Virus record (IMG/VR): IMGVR_UViG_3300029812_000030
Coordinates: 1 to 46,499 of that record
DNA: 46,499 nucleotides
From: a virus
Strand: one strand, 5' to 3'
Both the position numbers and the translations under genes were made by a program. Positions 1 through 6,404 of the stretch are shown here, in pieces (the first letter of the stretch is position 1; the number at the start of each line of letters is the position of its first letter). The notes under the pieces were generated by a model. That model was not told the DNA's origin. It did not search any database and saw only the letters and a program-made list of their open reading frames with translations.

Positions 1-99
1 CATTTACGAGCTGATGAAGTCTTGTGTGACTTGCTCATATCCTTGGGCTATCAGGATGTTGTTGACGAATGGAAGGAAGTCGGCAAGTGGTACGCATGA
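1..99 (+). CDS. 3' part of small hypothetical gene (second copy of 46266-46457)
   Basis: The open frame enters from position 1 in phase (His-Leu-Arg-Ala-Asp...) and stops at 97-99. It is the C-terminal half of the gene at 46266-46457, present twice only because of the terminal repeat. It should not be counted as a separate gene. Confidence 0.9.
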   Translation, partial: HLRADEVLCDLLISLGYQDVVDEWKEVGKWYA

Positions 100-104
100 A
101 TAGA

Positions 105-130
105 AAAGCCCCATCCGGAGACAGGGCTTT
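105..130 (+). terminator. Hairpin terminator after the gene crossing the join
   Basis: AAAGCCC (105-111) and GGGCTTT (124-130) form a perfect 7-bp stem around a 12-base loop, six bases after the stop codon. The U-tract is only the three T of the stem, so termination may be partial. The same hairpin recurs at 46463-46488 in the terminal repeat. It separates the 44142-46457 gene group from the early promoter. Confidence 0.5.
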
Positions 131-148
131 GGAGGTTGCACCGCTTGG

Positions 149-177
149 TGGACAATCGCAGCACATCCGTTTATAAT
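149..177 (+). promoter_or_regulatory. Strong sigma70-type early promoter
   Basis: TGGACA (149-154, five of six consensus bases) is separated by exactly 17 bases from a perfect TATAAT (172-177). It lies after a terminator hairpin and about 30 bases before the replication gene, so it is the obvious promoter of the early operon that starts at 208. It should be read by host RNA polymerase, in keeping with the absence of a phage polymerase gene. Confidence 0.75.
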
Positions 178-198
178 CGTTTACATAAAAGGTAAACG
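178..198. promoter_or_regulatory. Operator-like palindrome over the early transcription start
   Basis: CGTTTAC (178-184) and GTAAACG (192-198) are perfect inverted arms around a 7-base spacer, starting immediately after the -10 box. The position, covering the expected start point and reaching the Shine-Dalgarno sequence, is where a repressor would block the promoter, or where an mRNA hairpin could mask the ribosome site. The small putative regulator at 44142-44354 is a candidate ligand; that link is inference. Confidence 0.5.
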
Positions 199-207
199 GA
201 GGCATAA

Positions 208-948
208 ATGGGATACACTAAATTATTCACCGAAATCATAATGTCTACAGTCTGGCGGGAGCCTGACCACGTAAGACTATTGTGGATCACCATGCTGGCG
301 CTGAAAGACCGCTGGCACATCGTAAACGCTTCCCTTCCAGGCTTGGCAGACTCAGCCAGAATCACCATTGAAGAATGCGAGCAAGCCCTGAAAGTCCTCT
401 CAGGCCCGGACGCACACTCCAGAACAAAAGACTATGAAGGCCGCCGCATAGAGCCGTGTGATGGTGGCTGGCTAATACTAAATGGTGAGAAGTATCGCAA
501 TAAGATGAGCCTTGATGAACGCAGGGAATACCAGAGGATCAAGCAGCGGGAATACCGGCAAAAGAAGAAAGAAGCGTCAACAAGTTGTCAACAATCCGGT
601 CAACAATTGACACATACAGATACAGAAGCAGATACAGAAGCAGATACAAAAGATCAAAAGAAAGGGCGTTTCACGCCCCCCACGCTCCAAGAAGTTAAGC
701 AATATTGTCGGGAAAGGAAGAACTCTGTAGACCCAGAAACCTTCATTGATTTCTATACCGCAAATGGATGGGTGCAGAGTAGGGGAAAGAAGATCAAGGA
801 TTGGCAGGCTTGCATACGCACTTGGGAGAAACGAGAACGTACTGCCGAACCAAAGAGCTTCCAGAAACCCAAGTTTGATGGTTCCGACGCTCGCACCGGG
901 GAAAGCTGGCAGGACTACGAACAACGGAAGATGAGGGAAACCCGGTAA
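208..948 (+). CDS. Replication initiation (O-like) protein
   Basis: A 246-residue protein with the organisation of phage replisome-organiser proteins. Residues 1-100 look like the winged-helix DNA-binding part (STVW near residue 13, LLWITMLAL near 29, then a GGWLILN..KYR segment). Residues 100-150 are a charged, low-complexity linker containing the repeat DTEADTEADT. The C-terminal part (TPPTLQEVKQYC...WQACIRTWE) resembles the DnaT/DnaD-like tail of such initiators. It would bind the origin and recruit the host helicase; no phage helicase or polymerase is visible. The start has a GGAG sequence 8-10 bases upstream. It is the first gene after the early promoter. Family assignment is from motif reading only. 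Confidence 0.75.
   Translation: MGYTKLFTEIIMSTVWREPDHVRLLWITMLALKDRWHIVNASLPGLADSARITIEECEQALKVLSGPDAHSRTKDYEGRRIEPCDGGWLILNGEKYRNKMSLDERREYQRIKQREYRQKKKEASTSCQQSGQQLTHTDTEADTEADTKDQKKGRFTPPTLQEVKQYCRERKNSVDPETFIDFYTANGWVQSRGKKIKDWQACIRTWEKRERTAEPKSFQKPKFDGSDARTGESWQDYEQRKMRETR
576..654. other. Iteron-like repeats: candidate replication origin inside the initiator gene
   Basis: GTCAACAA occurs at 576-583, 587-594 and 599-606, spaced 11-12 bp, about one helical turn. It is followed by GATACAGAAGCA at 619-630 and 631-642 and a degenerate third unit at 643-654, then an A-rich stretch to about 670. The same 8-mer recurs inverted (TTGTTGAC) at 59-66 and 1014-1021. Iterons followed by an AT-rich stretch inside the initiator gene is the layout of the lambda O gene origin. 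The repeats also encode the protein linker, so they could be only a coding repeat. Confidence 0.5.
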
Positions 949-956
949 TGATCGGG

Positions 957-1207
957 GGGACAACTATGTCTAAACAAAACAGGAGAGAACAATGGCGGGA
1001 TCATTAAATCACATTGTTGACTCAGGAACAGGTGAATTTACGATGGATCTGATCGAGAATCTTGGTGATGCACATGAAGCCTTGGTTGAATGCTTTTATT
1101 TAATTAAAGCAATGACAGGCGGAAAAATGGAGGAGGTTAATCAATATTGTAAAGACTTAAAGTATCCAACAATTCAGCATGATATGGATTGACGGGACAA
1201 CTATGTC
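957..1207. repeat. 14-bp direct repeat bracketing a single gene
   Basis: GGGACAACTATGTC at 957-970 and 1194-1207, on either side of the 66-residue gene 992-1192. Confidence 0.85.
992..1192 (+). CDS. Small hypothetical early protein
   Basis: A 66-residue acidic, mainly helical protein with no recognised motif. The ATG has AGGAGAG about 5 bases upstream. The gene is bracketed by a perfect 14-bp direct repeat, GGGACAACTATGTC, at 957-970 and 1194-1207, suggesting it entered the early operon as a single-gene insert. Confidence 0.6.
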   Translation: MAGSLNHIVDSGTGEFTMDLIENLGDAHEALVECFYLIKAMTGGKMEEVNQYCKDLKYPTIQHDMD

Positions 1208-1218
1208 AGGAGGAAGTG

Positions 1219-1641
1219 ATGGACTTGGAAGAAAGAATTTATGATACGCCGATAGAGGTCAAACAAGTGGTGATTTCTATTCAGGATTACCATGTGAGGC
1301 GAGAGCTTATGCCATATGGCCACCCGTATGCAGTTAGCGCGGGAGAAAGGATCGACATGGGGAAAATGGCTGAGCAATCAGCAAAGCATGAACTATTGGA
1401 CGGAATCGAGAAGTTCATTCATTGCGAAGTTGATCAGGAGCGGAATTTTGTTGAGGCCGTCATTTGGATGCCTTACGTGAAAGATGAAGTCACAAAGGAA
1501 CTTGAAGTGATAAACAAACTATTGCAAAGGCTGAATGGTAATCTTGAAACCGAATGTGACGCATGGCGAGGGAAGACAGAAGAACTCTTGCGCTATCTTG
1601 AATTACCGTGGTGGAAAAAGTTATTCACAGCATATAAGTGA
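1219..1641 (+). CDS. Hypothetical early protein
   Basis: A 140-residue protein. I chose ATG 1219 because AGGAGG lies five to six bases before it; an upstream in-frame TTG at 1189 lacks this. The middle is charged and helical, and the protein ends in an aromatic and basic tail (LPWWKKLFTAYK) typical of small phage accessory proteins that may touch membranes. Function unknown. It is the third gene of the early operon. Confidence 0.65.
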   Translation: MDLEERIYDTPIEVKQVVISIQDYHVRRELMPYGHPYAVSAGERIDMGKMAEQSAKHELLDGIEKFIHCEVDQERNFVEAVIWMPYVKDEVTKELEVINKLLQRLNGNLETECDAWRGKTEELLRYLELPWWKKLFTAYK

Positions 1642-1676
1642 TTAACTATATCTAATAAACTTAGGAGGTCGGTATA

Positions 1677-1865
1677 GTGTATTTGAGTGAGAAGAAAAGG
1701 TCGGAAGTCTACGAGGCTATTGCTGGACCTATAACGCAGCAGCGCATTGAATTACAAAATTATGGTTCGCCAAATTCTGAATTATTGGACTCAAAGTTGT
1801 TCAAGATGCAAAACGAGATATGGCGGCGCGTGCATAAAGCCTTGAATATTGAAGGTCCGACCTAA
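1677..1865 (+). CDS. Small hypothetical early protein
   Basis: 62 residues from a GTG start with GGAGGT seven bases upstream. Charged and predicted helical, no known motif. The 9-mer ATTAACTAT occurs just after the preceding stop (1641-1649) and again just after this gene (1871-1879), part of the pattern of repeated junctions in this operon. Confidence 0.6.
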   Translation: MYLSEKKRSEVYEAIAGPITQQRIELQNYGSPNSELLDSKLFKMQNEIWRRVHKALNIEGPT

Positions 1866-1893
1866 CGGTCATTAACTATGCTTGGAGGATATG

Positions 1894-2076
1894 ATGGGAA
1901 AGATAGAGGACAATTTTAGAAAGTGGTGGTATGACGAAGGCGCGAGCATGTACGCCGAGCAGATTGATTCTGGCGCACCCATGCGCGATATCATTGAAAA
2001 AATATTCGACGCGGGGCAAATGGCGGCAATAGACCAAGTAAAAACAGAATTGGAAGGCACCGATGAAGGGTTATAA
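1894..2076 (+). CDS. Small hypothetical early protein
   Basis: 60 residues starting MGKIEDNFRKWWYDEG. ATG 1894 is preferred over the adjacent ATG 1891 because GGAGG is then five bases upstream. Acidic, with a WW pair near the N-terminus. No family recognised. Confidence 0.6.
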   Translation: MGKIEDNFRKWWYDEGASMYAEQIDSGAPMRDIIEKIFDAGQMAAIDQVKTELEGTDEGL

Positions 2077-2077
2077 C

Positions 2078-2543
2078 AACTTGTGAGGGTTAGATGGACG
2101 TACATTACAGCAGTAAGAAGATGGATTGGGGTACGCCTCAGGACTTCTTTGACAAACTGGACGCGGAGTTTGGCTTTCAAGTCGATGTTTGCGCGACCCA
2201 CGAAAATGCGAAATGTGACAATTTCATACAGAGCGACTCGCTGGAAATACCGTGGCACTCAGAGCCTTTCTTCGGGCAAATGCAGCACGTTTTCTGGATG
2301 AATCCGCCCTATGGCAGAGAGATCGGCAAGTGGATGAAAAAGGCTTATGAAGAATCACAGCATGGTTGCACGGTGGTCTGCTTGGTTCCTTCAAGGACAG
2401 ATACGGCGTGGTGGCATGATTACGCTATGAAAGCTGATGAGATCCGATATATCCGGGGAAGGTTAAAATTTCAAGGAGCCGAGAACTCAGCACCTTTTCC
2501 GAGCGCGGTAGTGATTTTTAGTCCGCCCAATAACTTGTGAGGG
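2078..2543. repeat. 12-bp direct repeat bracketing the Dam-like gene
   Basis: AACTTGTGAGGG at 2078-2089 and 2532-2543. It carries the Shine-Dalgarno sequence of the Dam-like gene and of the gene after it, and in the second copy the Dam-like gene's stop. Confidence 0.8.
2094..2540 (+). CDS. dam: Phage DNA N6-adenine methyltransferase (Dam-like)
   Basis: 148 residues matching the phage Dam family. It has W.TP..FFDKLDAEFGF at the N-terminus, DVCAT at residues 31-35 (part of the AdoMet site), MNPPYGR at 69-75 (the N-P-P-Y catalytic motif of N6-amino methyltransferases), then TDTAWWHDYA and IRGRLKF, and a PFPSAVVIF end. It would transfer a methyl group from AdoMet to adenine in DNA, protecting phage DNA from restriction or marking it. 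Its length is normal for the phage form. The gene is bracketed by the 12-mer AACTTGTGAGGG (2078-2089 and 2532-2543); the downstream copy supplies its last residues and stop. Confidence 0.88.
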   Translation: MDVHYSSKKMDWGTPQDFFDKLDAEFGFQVDVCATHENAKCDNFIQSDSLEIPWHSEPFFGQMQHVFWMNPPYGREIGKWMKKAYEESQHGCTVVCLVPSRTDTAWWHDYAMKADEIRYIRGRLKFQGAENSAPFPSAVVIFSPPNNL

Positions 2544-2550
2544 GATGCAT

Positions 2551-2856
2551 ATGGAATGCAAATGCACAATGCGTCAGCAATTAGCGGGTGATGGCTGTGA
2601 AGTATGTAACCCGGAACTCGCAAAGGAGTTGAGCAAGCAGACGCTCCATGAATATTGTGCTGAACAGATGATGAAGACTTTTCTTGCCAAGATGAGCGGC
2701 TGGACTTATGAGATGGTATTGGAGCGTTTTGAGCAGCAATACCCGAGCGATGGTGATTTCAGGAAAGCAATGGAAGAAATACAGAAGAACGCCCAAGCCA
2801 TAACCGGGACCAGCTATTCATGGCTTGATGATTACGATGAGCAATTAAGCAACTAG
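2551..2856 (+). CDS. Small protein with N-terminal cysteine cluster
   Basis: 101 residues from ATG 2551, chosen because GAGGGG is six bases upstream; ATG 2545 would abut the ribosome site. The N-terminus carries CKC followed by CEVC, which could bind zinc, and the rest is acidic and helical. Function unknown. Confidence 0.55.
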   Translation: MECKCTMRQQLAGDGCEVCNPELAKELSKQTLHEYCAEQMMKTFLAKMSGWTYEMVLERFEQQYPSDGDFRKAMEEIQKNAQAITGTSYSWLDDYDEQLSN

Positions 2857-2869
2857 AGGGGTGATTATT

Positions 2870-3058
2870 ATGGGCGAAGACTACATCAGTTATCAATTAA
2901 TCCTCAAGTGTGCCGATGGTTTAACTGAATCACAGGGCTATGATGCGAAAGAGGAAGCCGAGCAAGCTGGAAAAGACCAGATAGATGACTTTGTATTGGC
3001 TTACGAAGTAACCCCTTATGTATCTATGGCCGGATTCGCCAGATCACAAAGTAATTAA
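2870..3058 (+). CDS. Small hypothetical protein
   Basis: 62 residues starting MGEDYISYQLILKC. AGAGGGG lies eight bases before ATG 2870. Acidic and short, with no recognised family. Confidence 0.55.
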   Translation: MGEDYISYQLILKCADGLTESQGYDAKEEAEQAGKDQIDDFVLAYEVTPYVSMAGFARSQSN

Positions 3059-3107
3059 CCATGCAACATCACAGAAAGCCCATGACCGCCCAACAAAGGA
3101 AAAGACC

Positions 3108-3428
3108 ATGCTTGACCCTAACGAGTTATTCACAAAGGCAATGGAAGCAGCGGAAGATTACGCCGACAAAGAGCACGCAATGGGGGTGCTTGAAGACGCC
3201 CTGGATGCCATGAAAGGGGTATTGGTGGCTGAGTACAAGGGGAAAGGCGAGCCTGTCACGATAATCAAGGATCTGATTAAGAGTGACCCGAGATACAAGG
3301 ACTTCGCAAAAACATGGCGGAATGCAATGAAATCTTACCGTATTGCTAAACTGAAATACGATCAGGTCTGCCGGTTCCAGGATAACGTGAGAACCAATGA
3401 AGCCACGGCAAGACGGCTGACTACGTGA
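3108..3428 (+). CDS. Conserved phage early protein of unknown function
   Basis: 106 residues from ATG 3108, preceded by AAGGAAAAG. Strongly helical and charged, with a VTIIKDLIKSDPRYKDF segment and a basic, arginine-rich end (RTNEATARRL) that resembles a recurrent small phage protein often found next to recombination genes. The role is not known to me. The open frame extends upstream to 3018 but that part overlaps the previous gene and lacks a ribosome site. Confidence 0.65.
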   Translation: MLDPNELFTKAMEAAEDYADKEHAMGVLEDALDAMKGVLVAEYKGKGEPVTIIKDLIKSDPRYKDFAKTWRNAMKSYRIAKLKYDQVCRFQDNVRTNEATARRLTT

Positions 3429-3462
3429 GGCCGAGTGAGGAAACAATGTCGGAGGAACAGCG

Positions 3463-4044
3463 TTGAAAGTATTAATTGGGTGTGAAGAAAGCCAGATTAT
3501 GACTAAAGCCTTCAGGGCAAGGGGTCACGATGCCTGGAGCTGTGACTTACAGCCAACAAGAGGCAGCCCGGATTGGCACTATCAGGGCGATGTAAAGGAT
3601 GTGATTGGATATAGTGAGTGGGATCTGATTATCTTGCACCCTGACTGCACAAGGTTAGCGGTAAGCGGTAACAGATGGTATGGGAAGGGGATGCCGAAAC
3701 ACGATGAAAGACTGTGGGCAATAGAGTGGACGGTTGATCTGTGGGAAAGGGCAAAAGCTAAAGCTGATCGTGTCGCACTGGAGAACCCTGTAAGCGTGAT
3801 ATTTAGCCATATTAAGGATCCCGTTCAATATATCCAGCCGTATCAATTCGGGCATGGTGAAACCAAGAAAACAGGTTTTGCATTGCATAACCTCGATCCC
3901 CTTGTCCCGACAAATGAAGTAGACGGCAGGGAACAACGGGTCTGGAAAATGGGACCAAGCCCCACCAGGAAGCGGGACAGAAGCGAAACATATCAGGGGA
4001 TAGCTGATGCTTGCGCCGAACAGTGGACTATTAATGCACCATAA
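3463..4044 (+). CDS. DNA cytosine methyltransferase-like protein
   Basis: 193 residues from a TTG start with GGAGGAACAGCG upstream. The N-terminus (VLIGCEESQ...FRARGHDAWSCDLQP) looks like the AdoMet-binding start of short C5-cytosine methyltransferase-like phage proteins. HPDCTRL at 59-65 is in the place of the catalytic Pro-Cys loop, but Asp replaces the usual Pro before Cys. ENPVS at 107-111 fits the Glu-Asn-(Val/Pro) motif. Family members are far shorter than true Dcm enzymes and their activity is unproven. A modification or anti-restriction role is likely. Confidence 0.7.
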   Translation: MKVLIGCEESQIMTKAFRARGHDAWSCDLQPTRGSPDWHYQGDVKDVIGYSEWDLIILHPDCTRLAVSGNRWYGKGMPKHDERLWAIEWTVDLWERAKAKADRVALENPVSVIFSHIKDPVQYIQPYQFGHGETKKTGFALHNLDPLVPTNEVDGREQRVWKMGPSPTRKRDRSETYQGIADACAEQWTINAP

Positions 4045-4063
4045 AGCCATAGAGGTATAGCTT

Positions 4064-4339
4064 ATGACTATGCTAACCCAGATTGAGGAACAGGTATTAA
4101 CCGAGCTGGATCGCCTGATTGACTGGCACCGCGACAACGGAAAACCGCTCGAACATGTTGTTATGAAATCCAACCAGTACAAGGCATATAAGAAAATACT
4201 GAATAAGAAAATAGACGGTGATGTTTACCGTAAGGCCGGTGACATTGAGATGGACCAAGAACAGTATCGAGGCGTCAAGATTGATGTGATCCAGCGTCGT
4301 CGCTCACACCGCAAGAAAGATACAGAGAGCTTTATCTAA
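4064..4339 (+). CDS. Hypothetical protein
   Basis: 91 residues, with AGAGG upstream of ATG 4064 (ATG 4070 is a second option). The N-terminal half is helical and acidic; the C-terminus is basic (RRRSHRKKD), which could contact nucleic acid. No family recognised. Confidence 0.6.
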   Translation: MTMLTQIEEQVLTELDRLIDWHRDNGKPLEHVVMKSNQYKAYKKILNKKIDGDVYRKAGDIEMDQEQYRGVKIDVIQRRRSHRKKDTESFI

Positions 4340-4361
4340 ACACGTTTGAATAGGAGGATGT

Positions 4362-4601
4362 ATGGATAATGAACAGAAATATCGCCGCTTAGAGATGGGG
4401 GAAGTTATTAGATCTGTCGACGAGATAGATGTTTGCAATGACGGATGGAGGGATAAGCCAAAATGGATTCCTGTAACTACTTGTATAGGCCAACAAGCTC
4501 CAAACCCTGTTTATCCATCACATAGACAGTACCGGCGCAAAATCGCAACCAGGAGAATAGTATGGATAATTTTGAAGAAATGGCGCGAGATATGGAATTA
4601 A
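4362..4601 (+). CDS. Conserved small phage protein (YRRL/DE type)
   Basis: 79 residues with AGGAGG upstream. The pattern QKYRRLEMGEVIRSVDE followed by a W-rich segment and YRRKI recurs in many phage early proteins of unknown function. The last 40 bases overlap the next gene in another frame. GTATGGATAAT occurs at the start of this gene (4360-4370) and at the start of the next (4560-4570). Confidence 0.65.
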   Translation: MDNEQKYRRLEMGEVIRSVDEIDVCNDGWRDKPKWIPVTTCIGQQAPNPVYPSHRQYRRKIATRRIVWIILKKWREIWN

Positions 4602-4816
4602 TGCCTGAACAGGAAACCGAGGCATATATTAAAATATACGACACCCTTAATGCCATCCATCAAGAGGACTCTAATGCAGATAGAGGGCTAGGTTTTGGTG
4701 GAATGGATGTTTGGCTAGAGATAAACGGCCGGGAGCATTTTGTTAATGTGAAGCCATCGCTTAGGCAGAACAAGCAAGATGAGCTTAAGGAATTGGCAGA
4801 CAGAACCGTAAATTAA
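4562..4816 (+). CDS. Hypothetical protein
   Basis: 84 residues, acidic, preceded by AGGAGA. The middle, GGMDVWLEINGREHFVNVKP, looks like a beta-rich core. Overlaps the end of the previous gene by 40 bases. Unknown function. Confidence 0.6.
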   Translation: MDNFEEMARDMELMPEQETEAYIKIYDTLNAIHQEDSNADRGLGFGGMDVWLEINGREHFVNVKPSLRQNKQDELKELADRTVN

Positions 4817-4835
4817 TAATGCCTAGAGTAAAGAC

Positions 4836-5132
4836 ATGAAGGGTAGAACCCCAACCAAAGCCGAAAAGGAGTGGATGGATGAAATCTCACAAATTGGTTG
4901 TATCGTCTGTATTAGGGCTTTTGGCTGCGTATCCCCTGCCAGCCCCCACCATGTCGAGGGCAGAACGAAAGAAGGGGCCCACTTCAAAACGATCCCGTTA
5001 TGCGGGGCACACCACCAAACAGGCGGGGAAGGGACGGCCTTCCACGCGACAGGGAAAAAGACATGGCAAGCGAAATACGGGACGCAGGAACAACTACTAA
5101 AACAATGCCAGGAGATTATCAATGGAAAATAG
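4836..5132 (+). CDS. Ref-like HNH nuclease (recombination enhancement type)
   Basis: 98 residues. Cys22-x-x-Cys25, the HH pair at 38-39 (HHVEGRTKEG), LCGAHH at 55-60 and a further His at 70 (GTAFHATGKK) follow the zinc-and-metal layout of phage P1 Ref, a RecA-dependent HNH nuclease, and of related short phage proteins. It would cut DNA, perhaps at displaced strands during recombination. It sits two genes before a VRR-NUC nuclease in the same operon. The P1 Ref N-terminal disordered extension is missing, as is usual for the short homologues. RecA dependence is inferred from the family only. Confidence 0.8.
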   Translation: MKGRTPTKAEKEWMDEISQIGCIVCIRAFGCVSPASPHHVEGRTKEGAHFKTIPLCGAHHQTGGEGTAFHATGKKTWQAKYGTQEQLLKQCQEIINGK

Positions 5133-5358
5133 CGGCTATTTAGGATCAATCTGCGGCATTAAAGTCATAGCTAGTCCCTTAATTGGTGACGTGCCGGTTA
5201 TTGAATTAAACAAAGACCTAGATGTCTCGCCAGAGTTCAGGGCGAAATGCAATCAATTCTATCTTGAATTATTCGGGACTTATAAGCCTGTTTATATCGT
5301 TGGCGGCGATTATGTAATGCACCCTGAAACCATTGGATTAATAAACATGCCAGGAGAT
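5105..5358. repeat. 12-bp direct repeat bracketing a single gene
   Basis: ATGCCAGGAGAT at 5105-5116 and 5347-5358, on either side of the 80-residue gene and carrying the ribosome sites of it and of the VRR-NUC gene. Confidence 0.8.
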
Positions 5359-5364
5359 CATTAA
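5122..5364 (+). CDS. Small conserved phage protein
   Basis: 80 residues, overlapping the previous gene by 11 bases, with CCAGGAGAT upstream. The segment YKPVYIVGGDYVMHPETIGLI is of a type I associate with small phage proteins of unknown role. The gene is bracketed by a perfect 12-mer, ATGCCAGGAGAT (5105-5116 and 5347-5358), which carries the ribosome site of this gene and of the next. Confidence 0.65.
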   Translation: MENSGYLGSICGIKVIASPLIGDVPVIELNKDLDVSPEFRAKCNQFYLELFGTYKPVYIVGGDYVMHPETIGLINMPGDH

Positions 5365-5687
5365 TGGGCAAAGCTGAACGCACAATACAAGATGATTGTA
5401 TGGAATACCTCGGAATGCACCCGAAAGTGGCGTTTGTGCATACCACCACCACCGGGAGCTTGCCGGTCAAGGGAGGATACCGGATAAAGGTCGGTTATCC
5501 GGGCATGGGCGATATTATCGGAATGCTGAAGGATGGGCGGTTCCTGAGTGTGGAGGTCAAGCAGCCCGGACAGCATTTGTCAGAGGATCAATATGATTTT
5601 ATGCAAATGGTTAATGCTAGGGGTGGAGTCGCTTGCTGGATTGATAACATTGAGGCATTACATATTGTTATGGACGACACGTTATAG
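5364..5687 (+). CDS. VRR-NUC domain nuclease
   Basis: 107 residues covering one VRR-NUC domain of the PD-(D/E)XK superfamily, the usual length for stand-alone phage versions. GMGDIIG (48-54) supplies the metal-binding Asp, SVEVKQPG (62-69) the E-x-K catalytic pair, and LSEDQYDFM (72-80) the conserved Gln. Such enzymes cut branched or flap DNA. Its neighbours, the Ref-like nuclease at 4836 and the opposite-strand Rad52-like annealing protein at 40247, suggest a DNA recombination and resolution set. ATG overlaps the stop of the previous gene. Confidence 0.88.
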   Translation: MGKAERTIQDDCMEYLGMHPKVAFVHTTTTGSLPVKGGYRIKVGYPGMGDIIGMLKDGRFLSVEVKQPGQHLSEDQYDFMQMVNARGGVACWIDNIEALHIVMDDTL

Positions 5688-5695
5688 GAATTACT

Positions 5696-5902
5696 ATGAA
5701 CTATCCTGAATGGAGCAACTACCTCTCTTATGACTCAAAAGGCCGGCTATGGGTCTGGTCACACAAACCCTTGCTTGAGAACTACCGCGGCCGGGAGATA
5801 TGGGGCGTGCAGGACGTACCTGACAGCAAATGCCAGTGTATGACGGAAGGCGGTCCTATCCCCAATGACTGGCGCCAAACATTAGGATCTATCCATGCGT
5901 GA
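5696..5902 (+). CDS. Small hypothetical protein
   Basis: 68 residues, tryptophan-rich, with a CQC motif. The ribosome site (AGGAATTACT before ATG) is modest. It overlaps the next small gene by eight bases. No family recognised. Confidence 0.5.
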   Translation: MNYPEWSNYLSYDSKGRLWVWSHKPLLENYRGREIWGVQDVPDSKCQCMTEGGPIPNDWRQTLGSIHA

Positions 5903-6044
5903 TATTCGTTATGAAGCGTTACTCAAAGAAGTCGGGGTGTATCAGCGAAGCCTCAAGGACCTCAACCGGGCATTTATGCAGCGGGAGATTGAGATCCGGG
6001 AACTCAAACAAGAATTGAAAAACCAAAAGAGGGAAAACCAATGA
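5895..6044 (+). CDS. Tiny coiled-coil protein
   Basis: 49 residues (MRDIRYEALLKEVG...). The whole chain is charged and predicted helical, with heptad-like leucines near the C-terminus (EIRELKQELKNQ). It starts inside the previous gene and its TGA overlaps the next ATG, so it is translationally coupled on both sides. Function unknown. Confidence 0.55.
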   Translation: MRDIRYEALLKEVGVYQRSLKDLNRAFMQREIEIRELKQELKNQKRENQ

Positions 6045-6361
6045 AAACATTAATGATTACTGCAGCACTGGTGATGTCTGTATCGGCTTATGCCGGCCAA
6101 TGGGGCGGATACCCAGTTATCGGGTTCCAGCTTGAATACCCATCCAACGCCAATACCACTCATTTCTGCCAGGAGGGAGGCAACCAGGTCGTTTCCAGTC
6201 CATACATCAGACAGCCCATCTATACTCAGAAGGGCTTTTCCTGGGTAGCAGGGTTAAACCACAAATCTTGCACGTTTGGCGCTGATGCACCGTCCTACGA
6301 CGCAGTGGGGACGGGCATTGAATTAGATACTTGTTGGATATTTGATAAATGCAGAAAGTAA
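6041..6361 (+). CDS. Exported small cysteine-containing protein
   Basis: 106 residues. Residues 1-18 are a Sec signal peptide (short basic start, hydrophobic core, Ala-Tyr-Ala before a likely cut), so the mature product should be periplasmic. Four cysteines (43, 77, 98, 104) could form two disulfides. No family recognised. An exported early protein could act in superinfection exclusion or envelope modification, but that is a guess. The ATG overlaps the preceding stop. Confidence 0.65.
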   Translation: MKTLMITAALVMSVSAYAGQWGGYPVIGFQLEYPSNANTTHFCQEGGNQVVSSPYIRQPIYTQKGFSWVAGLNHKSCTFGADAPSYDAVGTGIELDTCWIFDKCRK

Positions 6362-6404
6362 AATATGCTATACTTACAAGACGTTACTACCTGGAGGCGT
6401 AACA

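Larger units (their letters stand above)
1..141. repeat. Terminal direct repeat, left copy
   Basis: Bases 1-141 are identical to 46359-46499. The repeat cuts through the middle of a gene whose full copy is at 46266-46457, so it is not a natural genome boundary. A length of exactly 141 matches a k-mer size used by common metagenome assemblers. The simplest reading is a circular or circularly permuted genome with a unique length of 46358 bp. A true terminal redundancy of that length cannot be excluded from sequence alone. Confidence 0.97.

Noticed and set aside
1621-3134. Perfect DnaA-box-like TTATTCACA at 1621-1629 and 3126-3134
   Set aside because: About one or two such matches are expected by chance in a window of this size, and both lie inside coding sequence far apart.
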